A DNA stretch of 35,740 bases from assembly GCA_947382875.1 (NCBI GenBank), contig CANDBG010000024.1, positions 1-35,740 on the forward strand, written 5' to 3'. Origin of the DNA: an uncultured Oscillibacter sp. GTDB lineage: Bacteria > Bacillota > Clostridia > Oscillospirales > Oscillospiraceae. Both the position numbers and the translations under genes were made by a program. A model generated the notes under the pieces. That model made no database searches, was not told the DNA's origin, and saw only the letters and a list, made by a program, of their open reading frames with translations. Below, in pieces: positions 22,765-31,700 of the stretch. How positions within the stretch are numbered: position 1 is the stretch's first letter; each line of letters opens with the position of its first letter.

Positions 22765-22806
22765 ATGAAATTTCCCTGAAACACGGGAGACAAGGAGCGA
22801 ACAACC

Positions 22807-23592
22807 ATGAAAAAAGTTCTGTATATGATTCTGCTGGCGGTCATACTGCCGGCGCTCTCCGCCTGCGGCGGGGAAACGGCGCAAGACGTGGAAGTAACCG
22901 TCTTTGCCGCCGCATCCATGACGGAAAACCTCACCGAAATCAAGACAACCTACGAGAAAGATCACCCCGGCGTTACGCTGACCTTTAACTTTGATTCTTC
23001 TGGTACGCTGCTCACTCAAATCCAGGAGGGAGCAGACTGTGACCTGTTTATCTCCGCCGCATCCAAGCAGATGAACGCGTTGGAGCAGGCGGGAGCCCTG
23101 GCGGAAAACAGCCGTGTGGACCTGTTGGAAAACCAGGTGGTGCTGTGCGTCCCCGACGGCAACCCGGCGAACATCAGGAGCTTTGACCAGCTGGCCCAGG
23201 AGCTGAAGAATGAAAACGTATTGCTGGCGATGGGAAACAGCGACGTTCCCGTCGGGCAGTACACCCGGGAAATTCTGTTCTTCTACGGCATGAGCGAGGA
23301 CGCGCTTGCAGCCGTCGGCTGCATTACATACGGTTCCAACGTAAAGGAAGTCACCACCCAAATCAGCGAGGCCAGTGTGGATTGCGGTGTCATCTACTCC
23401 ACAGACGCGTTTAGTGCCGGACTTACTGCAGTTGACCGTGCCGCGGGTGAGATGTGCAGTCCGGTGATTTACCCCGCCGCGGTACTGAAAGAGAGCAAAA
23501 ACATGGAAGCGGCGCAAACATTTCTGGCCTATCTGATCAGCGATGAAGCAATGGCCGTTTTTCAGAGCGCAGGCTTTGTCCCTGCCGGGTGA
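22807..23592 (+). CDS. modA: molybdate ABC transporter, substrate-binding lipoprotein
   Basis: A 261-residue ModA. Signal sequence of residues 1-19 and lipobox LSAC with lipidated C20. The mature part begins VTVFAAASMTENL, the classic ModA oxyanion-binding start, and carries FDSSGTL and the NVLLAMGNSDVPVGQY segment. It captures molybdate (or tungstate) outside the membrane for ModBC. ATG follows AAGGAG. Its stop overlaps the start region of modB. Confidence 0.95.
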   Translation: MKKVLYMILLAVILPALSACGGETAQDVEVTVFAAASMTENLTEIKTTYEKDHPGVTLTFNFDSSGTLLTQIQEGADCDLFISAASKQMNALEQAGALAENSRVDLLENQVVLCVPDGNPANIRSFDQLAQELKNENVLLAMGNSDVPVGQYTREILFFYGMSEDALAAVGCITYGSNVKEVTTQISEASVDCGVIYSTDAFSAGLTAVDRAAGEMCSPVIYPAAVLKESKNMEAAQTFLAYLISDEAMAVFQSAGFVPAG

Positions 23593-23600
23593 GGGGGCGT

Positions 23601-24266
23601 ATGGACTGGTATCCTTTGTTCAACTCTCTGCGCATTGCGGCGGCAAGCTGTATACTGGTGTTCTTCCTGGGCATTCTGTGCGCCTACTACGCCGCCCGGC
23701 TTCCCCGCATGATAAAGGGCGTACTGGATGTGGCGCTCACGCTGCCTATGGTGCTGCCGCCTACGGTGTGCGGGTACTTTCTCCTTCTTGCGTTTGGCAT
23801 CAAGCGGCCTTTGGGCTCATTTCTGGCACGTTTCGGCATACAGTTCGTCATGACCTGGTACGGCGGAATTTTAGCCGCATCGGCGGTAGCGTTTCCATTA
23901 ATGTACCGCACAGCCCGCGGGGCCTTTGAGACTTTTGACGAAACCCTTGCCTGCGCCGGACAGACCCTGGGACTATCCAACACCTGCATTTTCTGGCGAA
24001 TCCGAATGCCGGCCTGCCGCCAGGGCATCCTGGCCGGGACGGTGCTGGCGTTTGCCCGCGCGCTGGGAGAGTATGGCGCAACGAGTATGCTCATTGGCTA
24101 CACGCCCGGAAAAACTGCCACGATTTCGACCACGGTGTATCAGCTGTGGCGAACAAACGACGAAGCCGGAGCTTTCCGCTGGGTGCTTGTCAATCTGGCG
24201 ATCAGCATTGTCGTACTGCTGGCGGTGAACCTGCTGGAACGGCCCCAGAGGACGGTGAAAAAATGA
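23601..24266 (+). CDS. modB: molybdate ABC transporter permease
   Basis: A 221-residue inner-membrane permease with about five or six membrane helices and the EAA-loop signature ALGEYGATSMLIG near residues 155-167. ATG at 23601 is chosen because GAGGGGG lies just before it; a GTG at 23589 overlapping the modA stop is possible. Its stop codon overlaps the modC start (ATGA). Confidence 0.94.
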   Translation: MDWYPLFNSLRIAAASCILVFFLGILCAYYAARLPRMIKGVLDVALTLPMVLPPTVCGYFLLLAFGIKRPLGSFLARFGIQFVMTWYGGILAASAVAFPLMYRTARGAFETFDETLACAGQTLGLSNTCIFWRIRMPACRQGILAGTVLAFARALGEYGATSMLIGYTPGKTATISTTVYQLWRTNDEAGAFRWVLVNLAISIVVLLAVNLLERPQRTVKK

Positions 24267-25297
24267 GTCTGTTTGTGGATATTGAGAAACGGCTGCAGGA
24301 TTTCCGCCTCAAAATCCGGTTTGAGACCGAAGGCGGCGTACTGGGCATATTAGGGGCTTCCGGGTGCGGCAAAAGCATGACGCTGAAATGCATTGCAGGC
24401 ATTGAACGCCCGGATCGGGGACGCATCCTTCTGAACGGCAGGACGTTGTTTGATTCCGAGAAAAAAATCGACCTTCCCCCTCAGAAGCGAAAGGTTGGAT
24501 ATTTGTTTCAAAATTACGCCCTGTTTCCAAACATGACGGTGCAGCAAAACATTTTGTGCGGCATGCACAAGGAAACGGACAAGGCGAAACGGATAAATGA
24601 GCTGCAGAAAGCCATCCGTCTTTTTCGTCTGGACGGCCTGGAAAAACAGCGTCCCTGCCAGCTGTCCGGCGGGCAGCAGCAGCGTACGGCGCTGGCGCGT
24701 ATTCTGGTGAACCGTCCGCAAGTGCTGCTGTTGGACGAGCCGTTCAGCGCTCTGGACAGCCATTTACGGGAAAAGCTCCAATTAGAGCTGCTGGAGCGGT
24801 TCAGCCAGGATGTGGTAATGGTCACGCACAGCCGGGACGAGGCGTATCATATGTGCCAAAGGACCGCCGTCATGGACTGCGGGCGGCTGTTGTCCGTCAA
24901 GAATACGAAGGCGCTGTTTGCCGACCCGGGAAGTGTATGTGCGTGCATTCTCACCGGCTGCAAAAACGTGACTCCTGCCCGGAAAACCGGGGAATACGAA
25001 GTAGAGGCCCCCGACTGGGGAATTCGGCTTCAGACCGCACAGCCCGTTTTGGATGGCGTAAAAGCAATCGGTATTCGTGCGCACTATTTCCATGTCAAAG
25101 CGAACCAAAATCGTTACCCGGTGGAGTATTTGGGCGAGATGGAGGAACCTTTTGAGTGGATTGTAAAATTCCGCTGGCGGAATCAGTCTTCGGACGCGCC
25201 GCCTCTTTGGTGGCGGGTGCCTAAGGATCGTCGGCCGGCGGAATTTCCGGCACAGCTCGGCGCCGCGCCGGTTAATGTATTGCTGTTATATGAGTGA
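24263..25297 (+). CDS. modC: molybdate ABC transporter ATPase
   Basis: A 344-residue ATPase: Walker A GASGCGKS (31-38), ABC signature LSGGQQQR (about 134-141), Walker B LLLDEP (about 155-160) and the switch histidine in VTHSRDEA. The last 120 residues form an accessory domain less conserved than the usual TOBE domain. It overlaps modB by 4 bp. The reading frame open from 24146 runs inside modB and is not used. Confidence 0.94.
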   Translation: MSLFVDIEKRLQDFRLKIRFETEGGVLGILGASGCGKSMTLKCIAGIERPDRGRILLNGRTLFDSEKKIDLPPQKRKVGYLFQNYALFPNMTVQQNILCGMHKETDKAKRINELQKAIRLFRLDGLEKQRPCQLSGGQQQRTALARILVNRPQVLLLDEPFSALDSHLREKLQLELLERFSQDVVMVTHSRDEAYHMCQRTAVMDCGRLLSVKNTKALFADPGSVCACILTGCKNVTPARKTGEYEVEAPDWGIRLQTAQPVLDGVKAIGIRAHYFHVKANQNRYPVEYLGEMEEPFEWIVKFRWRNQSSDAPPLWWRVPKDRRPAEFPAQLGAAPVNVLLLYE

Positions 25298-25306
25298 GGC
25301 GATGAT

Positions 25307-25924
25307 ATGGCAATGTTGGCGGGTATCATTTTAGCCGCGGGTTTGTCTTCTCGAATGGGAGCCTTTAAGCCTTTGCTGGATATCGGCGGCAAAAGCATGG
25401 CGGTATGGGTAACAGAGTTATTGCAAAGCGCTGGGGCGGAGCCGGTTGTTGTCGTCACCGGCCACCGGCGCGAAGAACTGGAACGTCATCTGTCAGGGCG
25501 GGGACTGCAATTCGTATTCAACCCCGACTATGCCTGCACCCAGCAAATGGAATCGCTGCAATTAGGCTTGGCTGCGCTGCCTGAAGATTGCAGGCGGGTA
25601 CTGGTCACTCCGGCGGACATTCCTCTGGTGCGGCCAGAGACAGTAAAGCGGCTGTTGGCGGCGAAGGGAGATTTTATTCGTCCCCGCTGCGGCGGCCGGA
25701 CCGGTCATCCGGTAGTGTTGTCTGCAAGATGGATTCCCGCGCTGCTGAATTGCAATGGTTCCGGGGGTCTGCGAGGCGCAATCAGGGACGCCGGCTGTGC
25801 GATTGAAGATGTAGAAGTAGAGGACATAGGCGTTTTGATGGATAACGATACGCCCAGGGACTTTTCCGCAACGCTGCATTTAAGCGCCGCCCGGCGTATC
25901 ACGGCAGGAGGAGAAAGCAAATGA
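25307..25924 (+). CDS. mocA: MocA-like molybdenum cofactor nucleotidyltransferase
   Basis: A 205-residue NTP transferase with the intact signature LAAGLSSRMG (9-18), K21 and the metal-binding D104 in TPADIP. MocA cytidylylates molybdopterin to the MCD form used by xanthine-dehydrogenase-family enzymes, which suits the operon. A MobA-type guanylyltransferase is less likely because the product here is a hydroxylase. It starts 9 bp after modC and overlaps xdhC by 4 bp. Confidence 0.88.
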   Translation: MAMLAGIILAAGLSSRMGAFKPLLDIGGKSMAVWVTELLQSAGAEPVVVVTGHRREELERHLSGRGLQFVFNPDYACTQQMESLQLGLAALPEDCRRVLVTPADIPLVRPETVKRLLAAKGDFIRPRCGGRTGHPVVLSARWIPALLNCNGSGGLRGAIRDAGCAIEDVEVEDIGVLMDNDTPRDFSATLHLSAARRITAGGESK

Positions 25925-26853
25925 AGATCCATTTCCGCAAAATATTAAACGACTGTCTGGCAGGCCGCCCGGCTTCGTTAACGGTGGAAGCCGAAGGACA
26001 TTTCTACACACGCTTATTTCGTCCTCAGGAGCGGTTGATTCTGCTGGGTGCAGGGCATATTTCCCAATCTCTTTGCCGGTTTGCTGTTGAGCTGGGCTTT
26101 TCCGTGACGACAGTGGATGAGCGTCCCGAGTTTGCAAATAAGGAGCGCTTTCCGGAGGCGGATGGGATCCTGTGCAGTGATTTTTGCAGTGCAATCAAAA
26201 CACTGGACATCCAGGAGCGCGACTATGTGGCAATCCTGACACGAGGGCATCAATATGACGCAGAGTGTTTGCGTATGGTGTTATCCGGGAAAATGCCTTG
26301 CTATTTGGGAATGATCGGTTCCAGAAAGCGTGTGACAGAGCAGTTCCGTCTGCTGGAAGCGGAAGGGTTTTCCAGAAAGGCTTTGGAACAGGTTCACACA
26401 CCGATTGGCTTGGAGATCGGAGCGCTGACGGTACCAGAGATTGCGGTGTCGATTCTAGCTCAAATGATTCAGTGCCGCCGTCGGGGGAGTGCGCATAAAT
26501 CCGGCAGTTCGGTGCTGCTGTTGGAAGACATTGATCTGTCTTTGTTGAATTTTCTGTCGGCAAAAGGGGAAAAGGTTCTGCTGATGGTGTATGAAAGCAG
26601 CGGTTCCACCCCTGCAAAATCGGGGGCAATGATGGCGGCAGATCGGGCCGGGAACTGGGCGGGCACAATTGGAGGCGGCGCAGGAGAACACATCGCAGCA
26701 GAAGCCGCCCGTCAATTGATTGGCACAGGCCAAAGCCGGTGCCTCACAATTGATATGAGCCATGATGCAGCGGCAGAAGAAGGCATGGCTTGCGGCGGAG
26801 CGATCAAGGTCTTTCTCACGGACGTTGAGCAGGAACCCGAACAGCACAATTAG
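25921..26853 (+). CDS. xdhC: XdhC/CoxI-family maturation factor, domains in reversed order
   Basis: A 310-residue protein of the XdhC family, which binds and matures (sulfurates) the cofactor before insertion in xanthine dehydrogenase. The Rossmann part comes first (LLGAGHIS at 42-48, GMIGSRKRV near 130, HTPIGLEIGA near 160). The XdhC_CoxI part comes last (SSGSTPAKSGAMM near 226-238, GTIGGGAGE, then CGGAIKVFL at the end). Usual XdhC proteins have the opposite order. Last gene of the operon; a terminator follows 45 bp later. Confidence 0.87.
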   Translation: MKIHFRKILNDCLAGRPASLTVEAEGHFYTRLFRPQERLILLGAGHISQSLCRFAVELGFSVTTVDERPEFANKERFPEADGILCSDFCSAIKTLDIQERDYVAILTRGHQYDAECLRMVLSGKMPCYLGMIGSRKRVTEQFRLLEAEGFSRKALEQVHTPIGLEIGALTVPEIAVSILAQMIQCRRRGSAHKSGSSVLLLEDIDLSLLNFLSAKGEKVLLMVYESSGSTPAKSGAMMAADRAGNWAGTIGGGAGEHIAAEAARQLIGTGQSRCLTIDMSHDAAAEEGMACGGAIKVFLTDVEQEPEQHN

Positions 26854-26897
26854 CGGCCATTGGATTAACTGCAGGTTCGTTTGCCTGAGATGAGCAG

Positions 26898-26936
26898 AAC
26901 CGGGCGCTGTCGAAAAGACAACGCCCGGTTTCTTTT
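26898..26936 (+). terminator. terminator of the hydantoinase-molybdenum operon
   Basis: AACCGGGCGCTGTC and GACAACGCCCGGTT form a 14-bp stem with one mismatch and a 5-base loop, followed by TCTTTTG. It stands between xdhC and the decayed transporter fragment on the other strand. Confidence 0.85.
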
Positions 26937-26937
26937 G

Positions 26938-27333
26938 AAATTCCATATTTTTTCTGTCCTGATTGAAGACATGGCAGACATTTCCGCTGAAAATAAAATT
27001 CAGCTTGTTGTCAGGATGGAAAGAATCAATAAGCGTTCCATTTGTATCCATGGTTGGCACAATGACCACCACATCTTTTCCATCGGCGCTCGCATGGAAG
27101 TGCACTTTACTGCCCATCATTTCAGACACTTCCACCATTGCAGTAAGCGTATTGCCGGGGGCCTTGGCCAAAACCATATGGCTGGGCTGTACTCCCAGAG
27201 TGCTTTCCTGTGCGGCGGCCCGATGTTCCGCCAAACTTTTCTTCTTATCCGGGAACAGCTCCGCTTTGCAGCCTCCCACAGAAACAAAATACTTTCCGTT
27301 CTCCTCAGACAATTTTGCGTTAAAGTCGGACAA
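26938..27333 (-). pseudogene. C-terminal remnant of a sugar ABC transporter ATPase (UgpC/MsmX type)
   Basis: About 132 codons match only the C-terminal regulatory (TOBE/OB) part of MalK/UgpC/MsmX ATPases: FNAKLSEENGKYFV, STLGVQPSHMVLA, VEVSEMMGSKVHFH and a final FSGNVCHVFNQDRKNMEF. Walker A, signature and Walker B are absent. The frame runs on without a stop through the neighbouring terminator into xdhC antisense, so the natural 3' end is also lost. It is a remnant of a deleted sugar-uptake gene, and carries no likely function. Confidence 0.75.
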
Positions 27334-27507
27334 CCGAACAGAGAGGCCGTCAGGTTTTCTTTATTCCAGTTGGGGAGCAAGGTCAGCTCCCCTGGATCCG
27401 CTTTGAAAGAAAACCTCCAATCCAAGGTACCGGATACCTCCGCCAGCGCGGAACGGATAGCTGCACATTGCTCTCCTAAAGTGCCATGCCCGGCAAAATC
27501 ATCGGAT
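27334..27507 (-). other. unassigned open stretch between ABC remnant and CDF gene
   Basis: On the minus strand a frame stays open from just after the CDF stop codon through about 60 codons (with KADPGELTLLPNWNKEN). It then runs into the ABC remnant in another frame. It has no start codon with a ribosome binding site, and I do not recognise the protein. It may be a second gene fragment joined by the same deletion. Confidence 0.35.
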
Positions 27508-28431
27508 TTATTTGGCCGGATTTACATGGATCATGATGTGTTTAATGTCCGGGAAACTGCTCTCTACATTTGCGTGTACCTGTTCTGCTACCGCGTGAGC
27601 ATCCCGCAGGGATTTATCACCATCCACCTCAATTTCCAGGTCCACATACACCTTGTTGCCAAAGGCCCGGCTTCGCAGAACATCTACACAGACCACATCC
27701 TTTTGTGCGGAAACAAATTCTTCCAGCTTCTTGTCGTACTCCTCGCCGCAAGAAGTATCCATCATATTGGAAAGAGCGGTTTTCAAAATATCATAGGCCA
27801 CCTTCAGAATAAACAGACAGATCACCACGCTGGCTGCGGAATCCAGCACAGGAAAGCCCAGCATAGCGCCGCCAATGCCGATCAAAGAGCCAATCGAGGA
27901 AAAAGCGTCAGAACGGTGATGCCATGCGTCTGCCAAAAAAGCGGGTGAGTTGAGTATTTTGGCATAATGCCGGGTGTACCAGTACATTCCCTCTTTCACT
28001 ACAATGGAAATGACCGCGGCCACCAATGCAATGACACCTGGAATGGTCAGAGTTTCATAGCTGCCGGAGAAAATGTTTTCCAGGCCAACCTTACCAATTC
28101 CAAAGCCCGTAACCAGCAGAATGACGCCCAGCAGCAGAGAAGCCAGGCACTCCAGCCGCTCATGGCCGTAAGGGTGTTGTTTGTCTGCGGAACGCTTCGA
28201 GAGCTTAACGCCCAGAAATGCAATAAATGTTGCAAACACATCGGACAAAGAATGGACCGCATCGGACACCATAGCGCCCGATTTGCCATAGATACCGGCA
28301 AACAATTTGAAGGCGCTCAAAACAATGTTGCCAAAGATGCCCACGGAAGACACCTGCCTGATTATGCGGTCCTCATTGACCGCGGTTTGCGTTCCGGTTT
28401 TGACGCGGTTTTGTACCTTATTTTGTTTCAT
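27508..28431 (-). CDS. cation diffusion facilitator family metal exporter
   Basis: A 307-residue CDF transporter. Metal-site motifs are H60-x3-D64 in SDAVHSLSD (helix 2) and H/D near 170/174 in ADAWHHRSD (helix 5). About six membrane helices are followed by a cytoplasmic ferredoxin-like domain (VDLEIEVDGDKSLRDAH, HIMIHVNP). Such proteins expel Zn, Fe, Mn, Co or Ni in exchange for protons. The NiCo-like riboswitch in its leader points to cobalt and nickel here. It is a single gene with its own consensus promoter. Confidence 0.92.
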   Translation of the reverse strand: MKQNKVQNRVKTGTQTAVNEDRIIRQVSSVGIFGNIVLSAFKLFAGIYGKSGAMVSDAVHSLSDVFATFIAFLGVKLSKRSADKQHPYGHERLECLASLLLGVILLVTGFGIGKVGLENIFSGSYETLTIPGVIALVAAVISIVVKEGMYWYTRHYAKILNSPAFLADAWHHRSDAFSSIGSLIGIGGAMLGFPVLDSAASVVICLFILKVAYDILKTALSNMMDTSCGEEYDKKLEEFVSAQKDVVCVDVLRSRAFGNKVYVDLEIEVDGDKSLRDAHAVAEQVHANVESSFPDIKHIMIHVNPAK

Positions 28432-28465
28432 AAAAACAACCTCCCATTTTTATCTGCACAAAAGT

Positions 28466-28511
28466 ATAAAAAAGCACATCTGTGGAACATACAACTGTCC
28501 CACAGATGTGC
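28466..28511 (-). terminator. riboswitch expression-platform terminator
   Basis: GCACATCTGTGG and CCACAGATGTGC form a perfect 12-bp stem with a 14-base loop, followed on the minus strand by TTTTTTAT. It stands 35 bases before the CDF start codon. Confidence 0.85.
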
Positions 28512-28600
28512 TGAAACATACATCTGCTGCCGCTCGTCAGCGGCCCAGCCCCACGGCCTCGAAAAAAGGCCATCGCCTGCTCAGTTTGTACTGTAGCTTT
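28474..28600 (-). promoter_or_regulatory. NiCo (czcD-type) riboswitch with terminator
   Basis: The leader of the CDF gene has the conserved pieces I associate with NiCo riboswitches: GAGCAGGCGAUGG, GGGCUGGGCCGC, GGCAGC and UGUGGGACAG. They are spaced around several hairpins (for example GCCGCUGACGAGCGGC), with outer arms ACAAACUG and CAGUUGU. The 3' part of the aptamer also forms the 5' arm of the terminator, so metal binding would let transcription proceed and turn on export. A covariance-model search would settle it. Confidence 0.75.
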
Positions 28601-28641
28601 CCATCCTTTCACAGGATGCGTGCAGTGCAAATAATTTAGCT

Positions 28642-28670
28642 ATTATATACCAAAACAGCCGGTTTGTCAA
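28642..28670 (-). promoter_or_regulatory. consensus promoter of the CDF gene
   Basis: TTGACA (28670-28665), 17 bp, TATAAT (28647-28642): a perfect sigma-A promoter on the minus strand. Strong constitutive initiation suits control by the riboswitch downstream. Confidence 0.88.
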
Positions 28671-28721
28671 TAGGCTTTCCACAGAATATTCAAACTATCC
28701 TATGTAATATGTAATTTTCGC

Positions 28722-31700
28722 TTACTTTCTCCTTTCCCGGAGCGCCTGATTCAAGGTTTGATACAGCTTATCCACATCCACCGGCTTGGACAAGTGCCCG
28801 TTCATACCACATTCCACCGATTTTTTCAAATCGTCATCGAAGGCATTGGCTGACATGGCAATGATGGGAATTGTGCGGCAATCCTCCCGGTCCATGCTTC
28901 GAATGGTTCGCGCAGCTTCCAGACCGTCCATCACCGGCATCATAATATCCATCAGAATTACATCAAACGTCCCCGGCGGAGCGGAACGGATGCGCTCTAC
29001 CGCCTTGGCTCCGTCGCAGGCCCATTCCACCTCAAAATTACGCTCTTCCAGCAGACTTTGGGCAATCTCGGCGTTCAGCTCGTTGTCCTCCACTACCAGA
29101 ATACGGAAGCCTTCAAAGGAAATGATTTCTTCCTCTTTCTCCCTTCCCTCCGGGTGGCCCAGAGCCAGATGGACGGAAAAACTGAACGTACTCCCTTCAC
29201 CGGGCTCGCTGTTCAGCTGAATGCTGCTGCCCATCATTTGAATCAGCCGGCTGCTGATGGACAATCCCAGTCCGGTTCCCTGCTGTTTGAAGGAGTTCGC
29301 GCCAGCCGCCTGCTCAAAAGAACGGAACACACGCTCCTGATCTTCCTTGGCAATGCCTACCCCGGTGTCGCTCACCGCGAAGGAAACCAGGGCGTTTTCC
29401 TCCCGTACCGTAAGAGTCACTTGTCCCCTGGACGGGGTGAACTTTACCGCGTTGCCCAGCAGATTGATCAACACCTGACTGATTCGTACCCGATCCGCCT
29501 GAAACCAGTGGTTTGTCAGCGCAGCCTCCTGAACAAAGCGAACCTCCTTCGCCGCCGCCTGGGGAGAAATGAGGTCGTGAATGGTGTCCAGCATCTCATC
29601 CATATTGAAATTGACGGGTTCCAGCTTCATCTTGCCGCTTTCAATCTTGGACATATCCAAAATATCGTTGATGAGTCCCAGCAGGTAGTCGGAGGAAGAT
29701 CGGATTTTTTGAAGACAGTCCATTACCCGCTCCTGGTCCTGCCCCTGCTGAAGTGCAATCGCCGTCATGCCGATGATGCCGTTCATGGGGGTACGAATCT
29801 CGTGGCTCATACGGGAAAGGAATTCCGATTTCGCTTTGCTGGCGATATCATGCCGCTGCTGGCTCAGCTGACCCTGTACCACCTGACTGAGTTCAATCAG
29901 GTTCTGCTCCTCCTCCGGGTTTTCCAGCAGCTGCGGGGGAACGTCCAGAATACAGATATTGCCAATGTAATTGCCGCTGTCATACAGGGGTAAAGTGATT
30001 CCCCGCTGTCCTGGCCGGACGCTCAAAAAGCGCTGAATGACGCTTTGTCCGCTGTCCTCCGGAGAGAAATAGCGAGCCTCTTTTTGACCCAGCCACTGGA
30101 AAAAGGCCGTTTTTTCCTCCTCCCGGTATTTTTTCACACTTTCATCCGCCACATCGCCGTTTCGGCTCCATTGGTACTCCAAATAGTTGGAGTTGAATTC
30201 CGCCTGAAGCAGAGAAACCAGTACGCCGCCGGCCTGATAGAAGCGGTCGATTTTCCGGAGGAGCAGCATCATTTGTGCATGAAAATCCGGGCCTTTGCCA
30301 AAGAGGTTCAGGGCCACCGATACCAGGCTGATATCCTTGTTATATCCCAAACTGTTGAACTCGTACTCCCGCAGGGGAGGTAAAACCAAATTCTTCGCCG
30401 CATCTCCGCAGAAGCGGTACTGCTGCTCGTCGTCGGGAAGAACTTGACTTCGGGCCAGCTTTGCCATACGAATGAGGTCCCGGCTGTCCCGGGCCTGGAC
30501 CGCCGGAGCCAACCCGGCGCACATCCGGACAAGAAACACCTCGTCCGGGAAAAGAACCGTCGAGCGTTTCAGCAGTTTTTCCATGAAGGCCGCCGCCTGT
30601 TCCGCGGACACCCCTTCCAGCCACAGGACGAACTCCTCCTCGTTCAGACGCAGCGCCACCGTACGACACCCGGCTTCCCGCTGGAGCTCCTGACAGCGTT
30701 TGCGAATCATAACTCCAGCTTCTTCCAAAATCATGTCGCCAAAGACGATGCCATTTTTTTCATTGGTCTGACGCAGGCGGTCCAGATACAGATTAACCAT
30801 TACGCCTGCCGGTTTTTCCCTGCGGTATTCCTCCAGACGCTGGATACCTGCGCTGAAGCCATAGAGATTTGTCGTGCCGTCCATGGCATTTTTTCTGCGC
30901 TGCTCGGCCTCCTTTTCCTTTTGCTCCTGGATGCTGCGGATGCTGCCCACAATCTTCCACCGCTGGCCATCCGTGTCCCGAACCGCCTTGCCGCTCAGGG
31001 CCACCCAGGTAAACTTCGTTTCCTCTGGCCAGCGCAGACGGAATTCCGCATAAGGACTGTCCGGGTTTTGCTGCAACGCTTGAACCGCTGTTGCACGATC
31101 TTCCTCGTGAATAAAGCCGGAGTTGGTGAAATCGTCTTTCGTTCTGGAACAGGCCCATTGACCGCTCAAGCCTGGATGATTCACAATATCCAGCATTTGG
31201 GTTCGCAGGTCGTAGGTGAAAAAGATATCCTCTGAGGATTCCAGCGCCACCTTATAGCGTTCCTTTTCTTCCAGAAGAATATTTTCCGCTTCCTTCTGCT
31301 GCTCCGTCAAGTCGGTCACTACGTCGTAGAGGGCGTCAATTTCCAGGATGTTAGCGGGCTTGAAGTTCTGGAGTCCCGCCCGGCCCTCACGGATACACTG
31401 CATCAGCCTTTGGACGGGTCTGGTCAGGTGACGCACCAGGAGATAAATCCCCAGCACGCCAAAGGCCAGTCCAGCCAAGACGGCGGCTACCATCCACCCG
31501 TAAAGCTGCTGACTCAAGCCGAACAAATCCTCTTCGGTGTTCAGGCCCAGAAGCACCCAATGAGTATGCTCATAGGGAACATTGTTGCTGTACAGCTTCA
31601 GCGGACACGCCACGGCGAAAACCCCCTGGCCGTTCAGCCGGACGTCCCGCACCAAGGACAGACCATCATAGGCCGTTTCCTTCAAATCAAAGCTGTCGCC

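Noticed and set aside
26455-26937. Continuation of the ABC remnant frame into xdhC antisense
   Set aside because: Family similarity ends at the NMEF residues near 26938; beyond that the frame only mirrors the terminator and xdhC.
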